Origin: Lamprobacter sp964516305
GTDB lineage: Bacteria; Pseudomonadota; Gammaproteobacteria; Chromatiales; Chromatiaceae
Reading direction: 5' to 3'
Assembly: GCA_964516305.1 (NCBI GenBank)
Contig: CAZEZH010000014.1
Span: 1 to 40,503, forward strand
DNA length: 40,503 nucleotides
The translations under genes and the position numbers were made by a program. Below, piece by piece: positions 1 through 8,160 of the stretch (positions are counted from its first letter, which is position 1; every line of letters begins with the position of its first letter). The notes under the pieces were generated by a model, which had not been told where the DNA came from, ran no database searches, and saw only the letters and a list, made by a program, of their open reading frames with translations.

Positions 1-636
1 GCCGATGCACTGCCTATCGTCAGCCTGGTCAGCTTCCTGGTCGGCATGATCCTCGGCTACATCGGCGATCAGCAGCTCGCCCAGTTCGGCGCCCGCATCT
101 ATGTTGCCGATCTGGTTGGGCTGGCCACCGTGATCCAGATGGGTGCCCTGATCACCGGCATCGTCCTCGCGGGCCGCACCGGCGCCGCTTTCGCTGCGCG
201 CATCGGTACCATGCAGGTGAATGAGGAGATCGACGCCCTGCGCACCTTCGGCATCCCGCCGATGGAATTCCTGGTCTTGCCGCGAATGATTGCGCTGATC
301 CTGATGACGCCACTGCTGACCCTCTACGCTGATCTGCTCGGCATCCTCGGCGGCGCCTTCGTTGGCACCGCTGTTGGCGGTGTGACCCTGACCGCCTATT
401 TGGTTCAGACCCAGACCGCCATCGGTTGGAACCACATCATCCAGGGCCTGATCAGCGCTACCGTCTATGGCGCCATCGTCGCTGCGTCTGGCTGCCTGCG
501 CGGCATGCAATGCGGTCGCAGCGCGGCGGCCGTCGGCGAGGCCACGACGTCTGCAGTGGTCACCGCCATCGTCTTCATCGTCATCGCCGCCGCGGTGCTG
601 ACTGTGATCTTCGACGCCATTGGACTGTCCGGATGA
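1..636 (+). CDS. mlaE: MlaE-type MCE transporter permease (5' partial)
   Basis: This is the inner-membrane permease of an MCE (Mla-like) ABC transporter that moves phospholipid between the inner and outer membranes. The reading frame is open from base 1, so the N-terminus lies outside the window; the ATG at 46 is internal (visible residues before it include SLVSFLVGM). The sequence shows the family's hydrophobic segments, the GRTGAAFAARIGTM stretch followed by EEIDAL, and the PRMIAL segment, all typical of MlaE/YrbE permeases. The stop overlaps the start of the ATPase gene (ATGA at 633-636), indicating translational coupling. The assignment rests on family motifs and on the mlaF and mlaD genes that follow. 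Confidence 0.93.
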   Translation, partial: ADALPIVSLVSFLVGMILGYIGDQQLAQFGARIYVADLVGLATVIQMGALITGIVLAGRTGAAFAARIGTMQVNEEIDALRTFGIPPMEFLVLPRMIALILMTPLLTLYADLLGILGGAFVGTAVGGVTLTAYLVQTQTAIGWNHIIQGLISATVYGAIVAASGCLRGMQCGRSAAAVGEATTSAVVTAIVFIVIAAAVLTVIFDAIGLSG

Positions 637-1532
637 GCCATTCCGTTGAGCCGCAGAGTCCTGAGGGTCAGCGCCAGACTCCGGCGAGGGCCGAGCCGCA
701 AGCGCTCGATGAAGAAAAGCCCCACTCCAGCGGCCAAGCCAAGGGCCAAGTCCGGAACCAAGGCAGGGGCCAAGACGCCGAGGCAGATCCGGTTGTGATC
801 AAGCTCGAGGATATTGCGCTCGGCTATGGCTCCACCCTCGTTCAGCAGGGACTCAACTTTGTCATCCATCGCGGCGATGTCTTTATCATCATGGGCGGAA
901 GCGGCTGCGGCAAGAGCACCGTCATGCGCGCACTCACCGGCCTGCTGCCACCGCAGCAGGGTCGCGTGCTGCTGAAGGATCAAAGCCTTTGGGAGGTCTC
1001 GGAGGACGCCCGGACGCAGCTCTTGCGAGGTGTCGGCGTTATGTATCAGAGTGGTGCGCTTTGGAGCTCGATGACGCTGGAGGAGAACGTCGCGCTACCA
1101 CTTGAGCAATACACGCGGCTCTCACGGCAGCAGATCGGCGAGCTGGCCGAGTACAAGCTGGCACTGGTCGGCCTCGCTGGCTTTGGTGGCTATTATCCGG
1201 GCCAGATCAGTGGTGGCATGCGCAAGCGAGTCGGTGCCGCGCGCGCCATGGCCTTGGACCCGGATATCCTGTTCTTCGACGAGCCCTCGGCCGGCCTCGA
1301 CCCACTCTCGGCGCGGCGGCTCGATGACCTGATCCTCGAGCTACGCGACAGCCTGGGAACAACCATGGTGGTGATCACCCATGACCTCGACAGCATCTTC
1401 CTGATCGGCGATGACGCTGTCTTCCTCGACGCCGAGACACGCACCATGCTCACCACCGGCAACCCCAAACAGCTGCGCGACCACAGCGAGATCGCCGAGG
1501 TCCGCGCCTTCTTGCGCCGAGGCGAGCCATGA
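633..1532 (+). CDS. mlaF: MlaF-type ABC transporter ATP-binding protein
   Basis: A 299-residue ATPase that powers the MCE lipid transporter on the cytoplasmic face. It has Walker A (GGSGCGKST), a Q-loop (YQSGALWSSMT), an ABC signature (ISGGMRKRVGAARAM) and Walker B (DILFFDEPSAGLDP), followed by the H-loop (VVITHD). I chose the ATG at 633, which overlaps the mlaE stop by four bases; an upstream in-frame ATG at 426 lies inside mlaE and is unlikely. About 50 charged, low-complexity residues rich in Q, E, K and G precede the ATPase domain. That is longer than usual for MlaF and may be a flexible tail or a sign of a later start. Confidence 0.93.
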   Translation: MSHSVEPQSPEGQRQTPARAEPQALDEEKPHSSGQAKGQVRNQGRGQDAEADPVVIKLEDIALGYGSTLVQQGLNFVIHRGDVFIIMGGSGCGKSTVMRALTGLLPPQQGRVLLKDQSLWEVSEDARTQLLRGVGVMYQSGALWSSMTLEENVALPLEQYTRLSRQQIGELAEYKLALVGLAGFGGYYPGQISGGMRKRVGAARAMALDPDILFFDEPSAGLDPLSARRLDDLILELRDSLGTTMVVITHDLDSIFLIGDDAVFLDAETRTMLTTGNPKQLRDHSEIAEVRAFLRRGEP

Positions 1533-2557
1533 GCCGCGAGGCCAACCCCACCATCATCGGCGGCTTCGTGCTGGGCGCTGTCGCACTGGTTGTGATCGGT
1601 ATTTTGGTCTTCAGCAGCGGCGCCTGGCTACGCGAGCGAATCTACTTGGTCACCTATTTCCCGGGCTCGGTCCAAGGACTGAGCGTTGGCGCAGAGGTGC
1701 AGTTCCAGGGCGTACCGATCGGCCAGGTGGTCGAGATCGGGCTCGACTATATTGCCGACCGTGATAGCTTCCGCATCCCAGTCCGCTACGAGGTCTGGCC
1801 CAAGACCATCCATGTGCTCGGTGATCTCGAAGGCACCGAGCCGAGTGAGCTGATAAAACACCTCGTCAACCGGCGTGGTCTGCGGGCCCAGCTCGAATCG
1901 GTGAGCTTCGTCACCGGCCAGTATCTCGTGAGCCTGAGCCTAAACCCGACTCTGCCGAAGCACGACGATCAGCAGGGTCCTGAGGGGGTCATTCGAGTGC
2001 CGGCGATTGCCGCCACTCGAGACCGGGTTCAGGCGATGTTGGAAAACCTCCATCTCAACGAGCTGGTGGACGCCGCCACCAATGCGTTCGAATCCATCAA
2101 CGCACTGCTTGCTGCCGATGAAACACGCTCAGTCCTAGATAGCTTGGATAAGAGCTTGGCCGGGATTGCGAGCCTTGTTGAGAAGATCGATCAGGAGATC
2201 ACGCCACTGGGCGCGAGTGTCAACACGACCCTCACCGAATACCAGCAGCTCGCCGAGACATTGCGCAGCGACGCTGGCCCCTTGCTCGAGGAGATGTCGC
2301 AGGCGATTCAAACCGTCAACGCGGTCGCTGCTCGCGTCGAGGCCAAGGTCGACCCGATCGCCGGCTCAACGCAAGCTGCCCTGGATGAAGCCGCAGCGGC
2401 GATGCGCGCCATCCGCCAGCTCACCGGCGAGGGCTCCTCGACCCGCTACGAGCTCGATCAGCTACTCGCAACTGCGACCCAGGCCGCCCGCTCGATCCGC
2501 GTTCTGGCCGATTACCTCGAGCGGCATCCCGAGGCCCTCCTCCAAGGCAAGCGCTAG
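1529..2557 (+). CDS. mlaD: MlaD/MCE-domain periplasmic lipid-binding protein
   Basis: A 342-residue MCE protein with one N-terminal transmembrane anchor (about residues 8-30, FVLGAVALVVIGILVF). A single MCE domain follows (about 35-120: YFPGSVQGLSVGAEVQFQGV, then GQVVEIGLD). The long C-terminal region (about 160-340) is predicted helical or coiled coil, rich in A, L, E and Q. It is much longer than E. coli MlaD (about 180 residues) and resembles MCE proteins with a helical needle. The start overlaps the mlaF stop (ATGA, 1529-1532). No mlaC, mlaB or PqiC-like lipoprotein gene follows on this strand. The stop codon sits in a CTAG shared with the stop of the convergent small gene. Confidence 0.9.
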   Translation: MSREANPTIIGGFVLGAVALVVIGILVFSSGAWLRERIYLVTYFPGSVQGLSVGAEVQFQGVPIGQVVEIGLDYIADRDSFRIPVRYEVWPKTIHVLGDLEGTEPSELIKHLVNRRGLRAQLESVSFVTGQYLVSLSLNPTLPKHDDQQGPEGVIRVPAIAATRDRVQAMLENLHLNELVDAATNAFESINALLAADETRSVLDSLDKSLAGIASLVEKIDQEITPLGASVNTTLTEYQQLAETLRSDAGPLLEEMSQAIQTVNAVAARVEAKVDPIAGSTQAALDEAAAAMRAIRQLTGEGSSTRYELDQLLATATQAARSIRVLADYLERHPEALLQGKR

Positions 2558-2883
2558 TAGAAGACCTCATCGGCAACCCCGTTGACTACGGATACGGTTG
2601 CCAGGCCCTGATTACCCATCGGGCAAACGTAATTGACGACGATGATCGTCTGCACGATCGGGCTCGATTGCGAGCGCACCAGCGCCGCCGAGCCAAGATT
2701 CGAGGAATCCATCAGCCGGCAACCGCAGCCGACCAGGTCTTCGGTTGTCATGCCGACCTTTGGCAAGCAGCGCGGCTTTGTGGGTGGTGAGCCACAAGCG
2801 TCAACCAAGACGCTCGCGGCCACCCACATCAGAAGCCTGCTGCGCCGGGCGCTATTGCTCACGCTCAACGTCAGCGAGCGCAT
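2554..2883 (-). CDS. Small probable lipoprotein, hypothetical
   Basis: A 109-residue protein of unknown function. Near the N-terminus a basic stretch (ARRSRLLM) is followed by a hydrophobic run ending in VLVDACGS, which resembles a lipobox with an unusual Asp at -2. The mature part carries the TTEDLVGCGCRL pattern, seen in small exported lipoproteins where a T-x-E-D-L helix precedes Cys residues. It overlaps the 62-residue gene upstream on the same strand by 32 bases, so the two are probably co-transcribed. The AAGG just before the ATG is too close to be a good ribosome site, so coupling is likely. The stop TAG shares its bases (CTAG) with the mlaD stop. The export assignment is tentative. 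Confidence 0.55.
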   Translation of the reverse strand: MRSLTLSVSNSARRSRLLMWVAASVLVDACGSPPTKPRCLPKVGMTTEDLVGCGCRLMDSSNLGSAALVRSQSSPIVQTIIVVNYVCPMGNQGLATVSVVNGVADEVFY

Positions 2884-3040
2884 CCTTCAGAGCTTGCAGG
2901 ATCAGCTTGCTCGCCTCAGCCTCATCAAGTTCTGGCACTTCCCAGCCCATTATCCGGCCATACTTCTGCAAAAGATGTCGCACATCGTGTACCAGCTCTT
3001 TGTGATACTTACGGATCTCCACTTGTTCGAGGCTTGCCAT
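2852..3040 (-). CDS. Small conserved-looking protein, 62 aa, unknown function
   Basis: A 62-residue, highly charged, probably helical cytoplasmic protein (motifs RKYHKELVHDVRHLL, GWEVPELDEAEAS). I recognise no domain. The start is well supported: the ATG at 3040 is preceded by GGGGGAG five bases upstream, whereas an earlier in-frame ATG at 3073 has no ribosome site. Codon use matches the surrounding chromosome and composition is that of a soluble protein, so this is more than an antisense shadow. It forms a two-gene unit with the downstream probable lipoprotein. Confidence 0.65.
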   Translation of the reverse strand: MASLEQVEIRKYHKELVHDVRHLLQKYGRIMGWEVPELDEAEASKLILQALKDALADVEREQ

Positions 3041-3430
3041 CTCATCTCCCCCTTTCGGGTCGGCCAGGCTCACCAGCGAGGGTTCAGGTGCTCGTCAATG
3101 CGCCGGCATCGTTATGGTTGAGGTTTAAATACGCGGCTGGGTCTATCTGCTTCGCCGCCAGGACCGCGTGTGCGCATTGTCGCATCCGAGGCATAAGCTT
3201 GCGACGATTGCCGTTCGGGTCCTCGCCAGCGATGCAGCCGAACCGATCGCCAGCGGCAGGCACTGGCGATCAACCAACCAACGGCAACGGGCTCGTGAAG
3301 CATTAACAATCGGTAACCCCTCGGCAACCGCACAGTAAAGCCCCAATCCCAACACTAGGCGCAATCGGAGCGAGCACCGCAGCCTATTCTTGCGAGCCTT
3401 CCTAACCCAGTCTACTTCAGGAGTTCTCGA
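3041..3430. other. Divergent intergenic region upstream of the Do protease
   Basis: This 390-base gap separates the 62-aa gene (minus) from the protease operon (plus). I see no convincing gene. It holds a perfect 9-bp inverted repeat with a 9-bp spacer (3245-3253 and 3263-3271). It also has three xxAAC repeats phased at 10-11 bp (3303, 3313, 3324), which could be an operator for the OmpR-type regulator encoded downstream. The ribosome site for the protease is AGGAG at 3419-3423. Confidence 0.5.
3303..3329 (+). promoter_or_regulatory. Phased direct repeats, possible OmpR-family operator
   Basis: TTAAC (3303-3307), GGTAACC (3312-3318) and GGCAACC (3323-3329) lie on one face of the helix, with repeat cores spaced 10 and 11 bases apart, about 100 bases before the protease start. 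OmpR/PhoB-type regulators usually bind such tandem repeats with one-turn spacing, and one is encoded as the second gene of this operon. Autoregulation is inference. No clear sigma-E promoter, which controls degP in E. coli, was found. Confidence 0.3.
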
Positions 3431-4978
3431 ATGTTTTCGACCCAACCACCGATACCAACAAGACCTCGACCAACGCCGGCGTCAGCCGCCGTGCTTGCAA
3501 GTCCCAGGCGCGCTAGTCGCTCAATCCTCGCGGCCACCATCAGCCTGGCAGTGCTGCTGTCAGCGGCCGGCTTGCTGGCTCAGATCAGCCACGCCGAGTC
3601 GGTGCCGGAGCCATTGAACTCACCCGCCGGACCCACTGGCTTCGCCGACGTTGTTGAGCGCGTGACGCCGGCGGTCGTCAACGTCACCGTCGCGCAAGAG
3701 GCGGCGCCGGTGATGTCGATGCCAGACGGCCAGATGCCCGATGAAGGCTCACCACTCTACGAGTTCTTTAAGCGCTTCGGCGACGTCGACGAGATGCCAT
3801 TCCCGGGTCCGCGCCAGCGAGAAGGTGAAGGCTCCGGCTTCATCATCGACAGCAAAGGCCATATTGTCACCAACAACCACGTGGTTGAGGGCGCTTCACG
3901 GATCGAGGTGACACTAAACGACGGCCAGAAGTATGAGGCTGAGGTGATCGGCCGCGATGCCAAAACCGATCTCGCGCTGATCAAGATCGATACCACCGAC
4001 TCCTTGCCCCACGTCGACCTTGGCGACAGCCGCGGTGCCCGCGTCGGCGACTGGGTGCTGGCGGTCGGCAATCCGTTTGGTCTTGGCGGCTCGGTCAACG
4101 CCGGGATCATCTCGGCCCGGGGACGCGACATCAACTCCGGCCCCTACGATGACTACATCCAGATCGACGCACCGATCAACCGCGGTAACTCGGGCGGACC
4201 GCTGTTTGATGCCCGCGGTGTGGTGATCGGCGTCAACACCGCGATCTTCTCGCCGAGTGGCGGTAACATCGGCATCGGCTTCGCCATCCCGGCCGAGACC
4301 GCAGCCGAGATCGTCGCCGATCTAAAGACTAAGGGCCACGTTGATCGTGGCTGGCTCGGCGTGCAGATCCAGCCCGTCACCGAGGAGATCGCCGCCAGCC
4401 TGGGTCTGCCCGAGACTCGCGGTGTCTTGGTCGCCGATGTGATCTCCGGAACCCCGGCGCAAGCGGCTGGTCTCCGCAGTGGCGATGTCATCTTGCAAGC
4501 AGCCGACGAACCGATGGAGGACTACCGGGATCTCACGAAGCTGATCGCCAGTATCGATGCCGGCACGCGGATCGATGTCGTCCTCTATCGCTCCGGCGAC
4601 ACCCTAACCGTCCCGGTCACCATCGGCGAGATGCCGAGCGAAGACCTGGCTCAAGCCTCTAGCGACAACGAGCCAGCCGGTGATGAGCCAAGCATCGGTC
4701 TCTATCTGGCTCCGCTGACACCAGAACTGCGCGCCGAGCGCGGGCTTGACGCCGACACCCGTGGCGTACTGGTCGCCCGGGTGGCGCCCGGCAGCCCAGC
4801 GCAGGCCGCCGGCATCCAGGCCGGGAGCCTGATCTCGATGGTCGGCCAGCAAGCGGTTACCAAACCAAGCCAGGTGGTCGAGGCGGTCAAGAAGGCCGCG
4901 GCATCAGACCGTCCCTCGGTACTCTTGCGCGTCGAGCAAGATGGTGAGCAGCGCTTTGTCGCCGTCCCAATTGGATAA
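3431..4978 (+). CDS. degP: Do/DegP-family periplasmic serine endoprotease
   Basis: A 515-residue HtrA/Do protease that degrades or refolds damaged envelope proteins. The N-terminal signal region has a hydrophobic core at about residues 32-52 ending SHAES. The trypsin-like domain carries the catalytic triad His150 (TNNHVVEG), Asp180 (KTDLALI) and Ser254 (GNSGGPLFD). Two PDZ domains follow (about 310-400 and 420-510), each with a GVLV/AQAAGL-type carboxylate-binding loop. The LA loop is short, so it may be closer to MucD or DegQ than to E. coli DegP. The start is set by AGGAG eight bases upstream. It is followed after nine bases by a two-component pair, suggesting an envelope-stress operon. Confidence 0.93.
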   Translation: MFSTQPPIPTRPRPTPASAAVLASPRRASRSILAATISLAVLLSAAGLLAQISHAESVPEPLNSPAGPTGFADVVERVTPAVVNVTVAQEAAPVMSMPDGQMPDEGSPLYEFFKRFGDVDEMPFPGPRQREGEGSGFIIDSKGHIVTNNHVVEGASRIEVTLNDGQKYEAEVIGRDAKTDLALIKIDTTDSLPHVDLGDSRGARVGDWVLAVGNPFGLGGSVNAGIISARGRDINSGPYDDYIQIDAPINRGNSGGPLFDARGVVIGVNTAIFSPSGGNIGIGFAIPAETAAEIVADLKTKGHVDRGWLGVQIQPVTEEIAASLGLPETRGVLVADVISGTPAQAAGLRSGDVILQAADEPMEDYRDLTKLIASIDAGTRIDVVLYRSGDTLTVPVTIGEMPSEDLAQASSDNEPAGDEPSIGLYLAPLTPELRAERGLDADTRGVLVARVAPGSPAQAAGIQAGSLISMVGQQAVTKPSQVVEAVKKAAASDRPSVLLRVEQDGEQRFVAVPIG

Positions 4979-4987
4979 TCTCGAAGC

Positions 4988-5665
4988 ATGCGTGTACTGG
5001 TTATCGAGGACGACTCCCAGCTCGCCGGCTACCTGACCAAGGCCTTCGGCGAGATGGGGGCGAACGTCGACCTGGCCGACAATGGCCGCGAAGGTCTGTT
5101 TCTGGCCGCCGGCAATCCATACGATGTGATGGTTGTCGACCGCATGCTGCCAGAGCTGGACGGCCTAGCGATCATCCGCACCCTGCGCGCCTCAGGTAAT
5201 CACACACCGGTGCTGATCCTGAGCGCGCTCGGCGAGGTCGACCATCGGGTCGAAGGGCTGCGTGCCGGTGGCGATGACTATCTGGTCAAGCCCTTCGCCT
5301 TCTCCGAGCTGCATGCCCGCATTGAGGCCCTGATGCGGCGCTCAGCACCAGGCGACGCACCAGCAACCAACCTCAGCGTCGCCGATCTTGAGCTGGATCT
5401 GCTCAAGCGCCAGGTCAATCGGTCGGGACAGCCAATCGCCTTACAACCGCGCGAATTCAAGCTCCTCGAATACCTGATGCGCCATGCGGGTCAGGTCGTG
5501 ACCCGCACCATGCTGCTCGAGAACGTCTGGGATTATCACTTCGACCCCCAGACCAACGTGATCGACGTGCACATCAGCCGGCTGCGAGCGAAGATCGACA
5601 AGGATTTCGATCAGCCACTGCTGCAAACGGTGCGTGGCGCTGGTTATATGATGCGTGCCGACTAA
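4988..5665 (+). CDS. OmpR-family two-component response regulator
   Basis: A 225-residue transcription regulator. The N-terminal receiver domain (1-115) has the acidic pocket (EDD near residues 7-9), phospho-acceptor Asp51 (VVDRMLPELDG) and switch Lys (VKPFAFSEL). The C-terminal winged-helix DNA-binding domain (about 130-225) shows LQPREFKLLEYLM and the terminal VRGAGYMM hairpin typical of OmpR/PhoB proteins. It lies nine bases after the protease gene and just before or overlapping its kinase, so the three are probably one operon. The signal is unknown; QseB, CopR and PhoP-like groups are all possible relatives. Confidence 0.93.
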   Translation: MRVLVIEDDSQLAGYLTKAFGEMGANVDLADNGREGLFLAAGNPYDVMVVDRMLPELDGLAIIRTLRASGNHTPVLILSALGEVDHRVEGLRAGGDDYLVKPFAFSELHARIEALMRRSAPGDAPATNLSVADLELDLLKRQVNRSGQPIALQPREFKLLEYLMRHAGQVVTRTMLLENVWDYHFDPQTNVIDVHISRLRAKIDKDFDQPLLQTVRGAGYMMRAD

Positions 5666-5717
5666 CGGAGACGACGCCGGCGGTCTAGACACCCCTGATG
5701 CCGGAGACGCTCCGCAG

Positions 5718-7232
5718 ATGACGATAACAGCTCACCGGCTAAGCCAGCGCCTGACGCGCGTAATCGATCCCACCTTGAGCCGGCTGCAGCTGTCATCGCG
5801 GTTTATTCTGACCAGCTCGACCTTCCGCCTGGCGCTCCTGTACATGCTGCTGGTCGGCGCCTCAGTGGCGATCCTGCTCGCCTTCATCTACTGGTCGACC
5901 GCCGGCTATATGGCGCGCCAGACCGATGCCACCATCGGCGCTGAGATTCAGGGACTCGCCGAACAGTATCGACGCCGCGGCCTAGCCGGACTCTCAACGG
6001 TGATCGCCGAGCGCATAGCGCATGATCCGCAAGGCGCCTCGATCTACCTGCTGGCCGACCCGGGCGGCAGCCCAATTATCGGCAACCTCGACAGCTGGCC
6101 GCCAGTGACAGCGGACGCAGGTGGCTGGGTCCAGTTTCGCGCTCGCCAAACCCAGGCCGAGACAGGTGTCAGCATCGAGCATGAGACGCGAGCCAAGGTC
6201 TTTCGGCTACGCGGCGACCTGCGCCTGCTGGTCGGCCGCGATGTGCGCGAGCTCGCCGCCATCCGCGATCTGATCCTGGATGCGATCACCTGGGGACTCG
6301 CGATCACTGTTGGTCTAGCACTGCTGGGCGGCTGGCTGATGGGTGCCGGCATCGTGCGCCGGCTCGACGTGGTCAATCAGGTCAGTCGCGAGATCATGCA
6401 AGGGGACCTCAGTCGCCGCGTCCCGACCTCAGGCGCCGGCGACGACTTCGATCAGCTGGCTGCGAATCTGAACCGGATGCTCGAGCGGATCGAGGCGCTG
6501 ATGCTGAGCATCCGTCAGGTTTCCGACAATATTGCCCATGACCTGCGCACGCCGCTGACACGTCTGCGCAATCGGCTCGAGTTGCTGCAGGGGGCCGACC
6601 TCAGCGGCGAGGCCCGTGCCGAGGTCGAGGTCGCGATCGCTGACGCCGACGAACTGCTCAGCGCCTTCAACGCGCTGCTGCGGATCGCTCGCATCGAGGC
6701 TGGCAGCCGGCGCGCGGCCTTTGCCGCACTCGACCCATTACCGCTGCTACAGGATGTTGCCGAGTTCTACGAGCCACTCGCGGCCGAATCGCTGCAGATG
6801 ATCAGCGTCGAGGAGACGAGCCTGAACGCCACCCAGGGCAAAGGCACAGACAGCAAAGGCGCCAAAATCAGCAACCCCTGCCGCCTGTACGCAGACCGCG
6901 ACCTGTTGTTCCAGGCGGTGGCGAATCTCGTCGACAACGCCATCAAGCACAGCCCCAGCGGTGGTCAGATCCGACTCCGGGCCGCATGCACCAGCACCGC
7001 GGTTGAGCTCAGCGTCACCGACGAGGGCCCTGGCATCCCACCCGAGCTGCACGATAAGGTGTTACAGCGCTTCTACCGCATCGACGAGAGCCGCGCGGCG
7101 CCCGGGCATGGACTCGGCCTCAGTTTGGTGCAGGCGGTTGCCCAGCTCCATGGCGCCGAACTCTGCCTGGAAGACGCAAAACCGGGGCTACGGGTTCGAT
7201 TACGCCTGCTGAAACAGGATACTTCAGCGTAA
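5718..7232 (+). CDS. Sensor histidine kinase
   Basis: A 504-residue membrane kinase partnering the regulator just upstream. There are two transmembrane segments (about 30-58 and 190-220) around a periplasmic sensor region of roughly 130 residues, then a HAMP segment. The dimerisation domain has the H-box (NIAHDLRTPLTRL, phospho-His about residue 274), and the ATPase domain has N (NLVDNAIKHS), G1 (DEGPGIP) and G2 (GHGLGLSL) boxes. I chose the ATG at 5718, with GGAG 11 bases upstream. A GTG at 5655, overlapping the regulator stop by 11 bases, would add 21 polar residues and lacks a ribosome site. The sensor part has no recognised ligand fold. Confidence 0.9.
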   Translation: MTITAHRLSQRLTRVIDPTLSRLQLSSRFILTSSTFRLALLYMLLVGASVAILLAFIYWSTAGYMARQTDATIGAEIQGLAEQYRRRGLAGLSTVIAERIAHDPQGASIYLLADPGGSPIIGNLDSWPPVTADAGGWVQFRARQTQAETGVSIEHETRAKVFRLRGDLRLLVGRDVRELAAIRDLILDAITWGLAITVGLALLGGWLMGAGIVRRLDVVNQVSREIMQGDLSRRVPTSGAGDDFDQLAANLNRMLERIEALMLSIRQVSDNIAHDLRTPLTRLRNRLELLQGADLSGEARAEVEVAIADADELLSAFNALLRIARIEAGSRRAAFAALDPLPLLQDVAEFYEPLAAESLQMISVEETSLNATQGKGTDSKGAKISNPCRLYADRDLLFQAVANLVDNAIKHSPSGGQIRLRAACTSTAVELSVTDEGPGIPPELHDKVLQRFYRIDESRAAPGHGLGLSLVQAVAQLHGAELCLEDAKPGLRVRLRLLKQDTSA

Positions 7233-7377
7233 CCGCGCCTGTTTTCGTCACCCAAGACGTTGGGATCAGGGGGAACTGGTCGCATTAAGGATATCGGCCG
7301 GTCAGCTCGGCGCAAGGCGTCGAACGGCATCGCAGTGAGACCCATCACCCAAGATCGATCATCCAGAGGAGCCCCAG

Positions 7378-8112
7378 ATGAAGCGCCTAGTTACCACCCT
7401 GCTCACGACCAGTATCGCCTGCGCCAGCCTTGCACCCGCCGTCGCCACCGAGTGGACACTCGACCCAGCGAATTCGCATCTCTCGTTCGTCTCGATCAAG
7501 GCCGGCAACATTGGCGAGGTGCACCATTTCACCGAGATCACAGGCACAATCGATGACCAAGGCCAGGCTGTCGTCGCGACGACGCTCGACAGCGTCGAGA
7601 CCCTGATCCCGATTCGCAACGAGCGCATGCGCGAGATGTTGTTTAAGACGACCAAATACAGCGATGCCACTTTGAGCGCGAAGATCGATCCAGCCGCGAT
7701 CAACGCCTTGCAGCCCGGAGACCAGATCGACTTGGTCGCCGAAAGCAGTCTCAGCCTGCATGGCGAGTCCCAGCCGCTGGTGCTGAAGATGCAGGCCGCA
7801 AGGCTCGATGCCGATACCATCATGGTCGCCAGCACTGAACCGGTCGTGCTCGATGCAGCCAAGTTCGGCATGGGCGAAGGCGTTGAGAAGCTGCGCGAGA
7901 TTGCCGGCTTAGAGAGCATCAGCAATGCAGTACCCGTGACCTTTGTGATGACCTTCGACAGCCAGGCACCAACTGGAGATGGCAGCGTGGAAGCCTCAGA
8001 GACCCTCAGCACCGAGACGCTCGCCCAATATGAGGCCTACCGCGAGACCATCGAGGCGATGAGCAGCGAGCAGAAAGAGGCCGTAGCAGCCCTCTTTGGC
8101 GCGAGCCGGTAG
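7378..8112 (+). CDS. YceI-family exported lipocalin-like protein
   Basis: A 244-residue secreted protein with a clear signal peptide (MKRLVTTLLTTSIACASLAPAVA). The YceI fold starts at EWTLDPANSHLSFVS and runs to about residue 200 (the KFGMGEGVEKL region). YceI proteins form a beta-barrel that binds isoprenoid chains in the periplasm; the ligand here is unknown. About 40 extra acidic, helical residues at the C-terminus (from QAPTGDG on) exceed the usual length of about 190. The ribosome site GAGGAG lies about nine bases before the ATG. It is separated from the kinase gene by 145 bases, so it probably has its own promoter. Confidence 0.88.
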   Translation: MKRLVTTLLTTSIACASLAPAVATEWTLDPANSHLSFVSIKAGNIGEVHHFTEITGTIDDQGQAVVATTLDSVETLIPIRNERMREMLFKTTKYSDATLSAKIDPAAINALQPGDQIDLVAESSLSLHGESQPLVLKMQAARLDADTIMVASTEPVVLDAAKFGMGEGVEKLREIAGLESISNAVPVTFVMTFDSQAPTGDGSVEASETLSTETLAQYEAYRETIEAMSSEQKEAVAALFGASR

Positions 8113-8124
8113 CCATGACAGAGA

Positions 8125-8153
8125 GCCGCCCGGCCTGGCCTGGTCTGGGCGGC
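8125..8153. terminator. Hairpin between convergent genes
   Basis: A perfect 7-bp GC stem (GCCGCCC 8125-8131, GGGCGGC 8147-8153) with a 15-base loop lies in the 48-base gap between the convergent YceI-family and EF-G-like genes. No strong T-tract follows on either strand, so its role as a bidirectional terminator is inferred from position. Confidence 0.35.
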
Positions 8154-8160
8154 GGTCGGC

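Noticed and set aside
3112..3445. Minus-strand frames of 73 and 100 codons upstream of the protease
   Set aside because: No ribosome site, no motif, and they cover the protease's control region.
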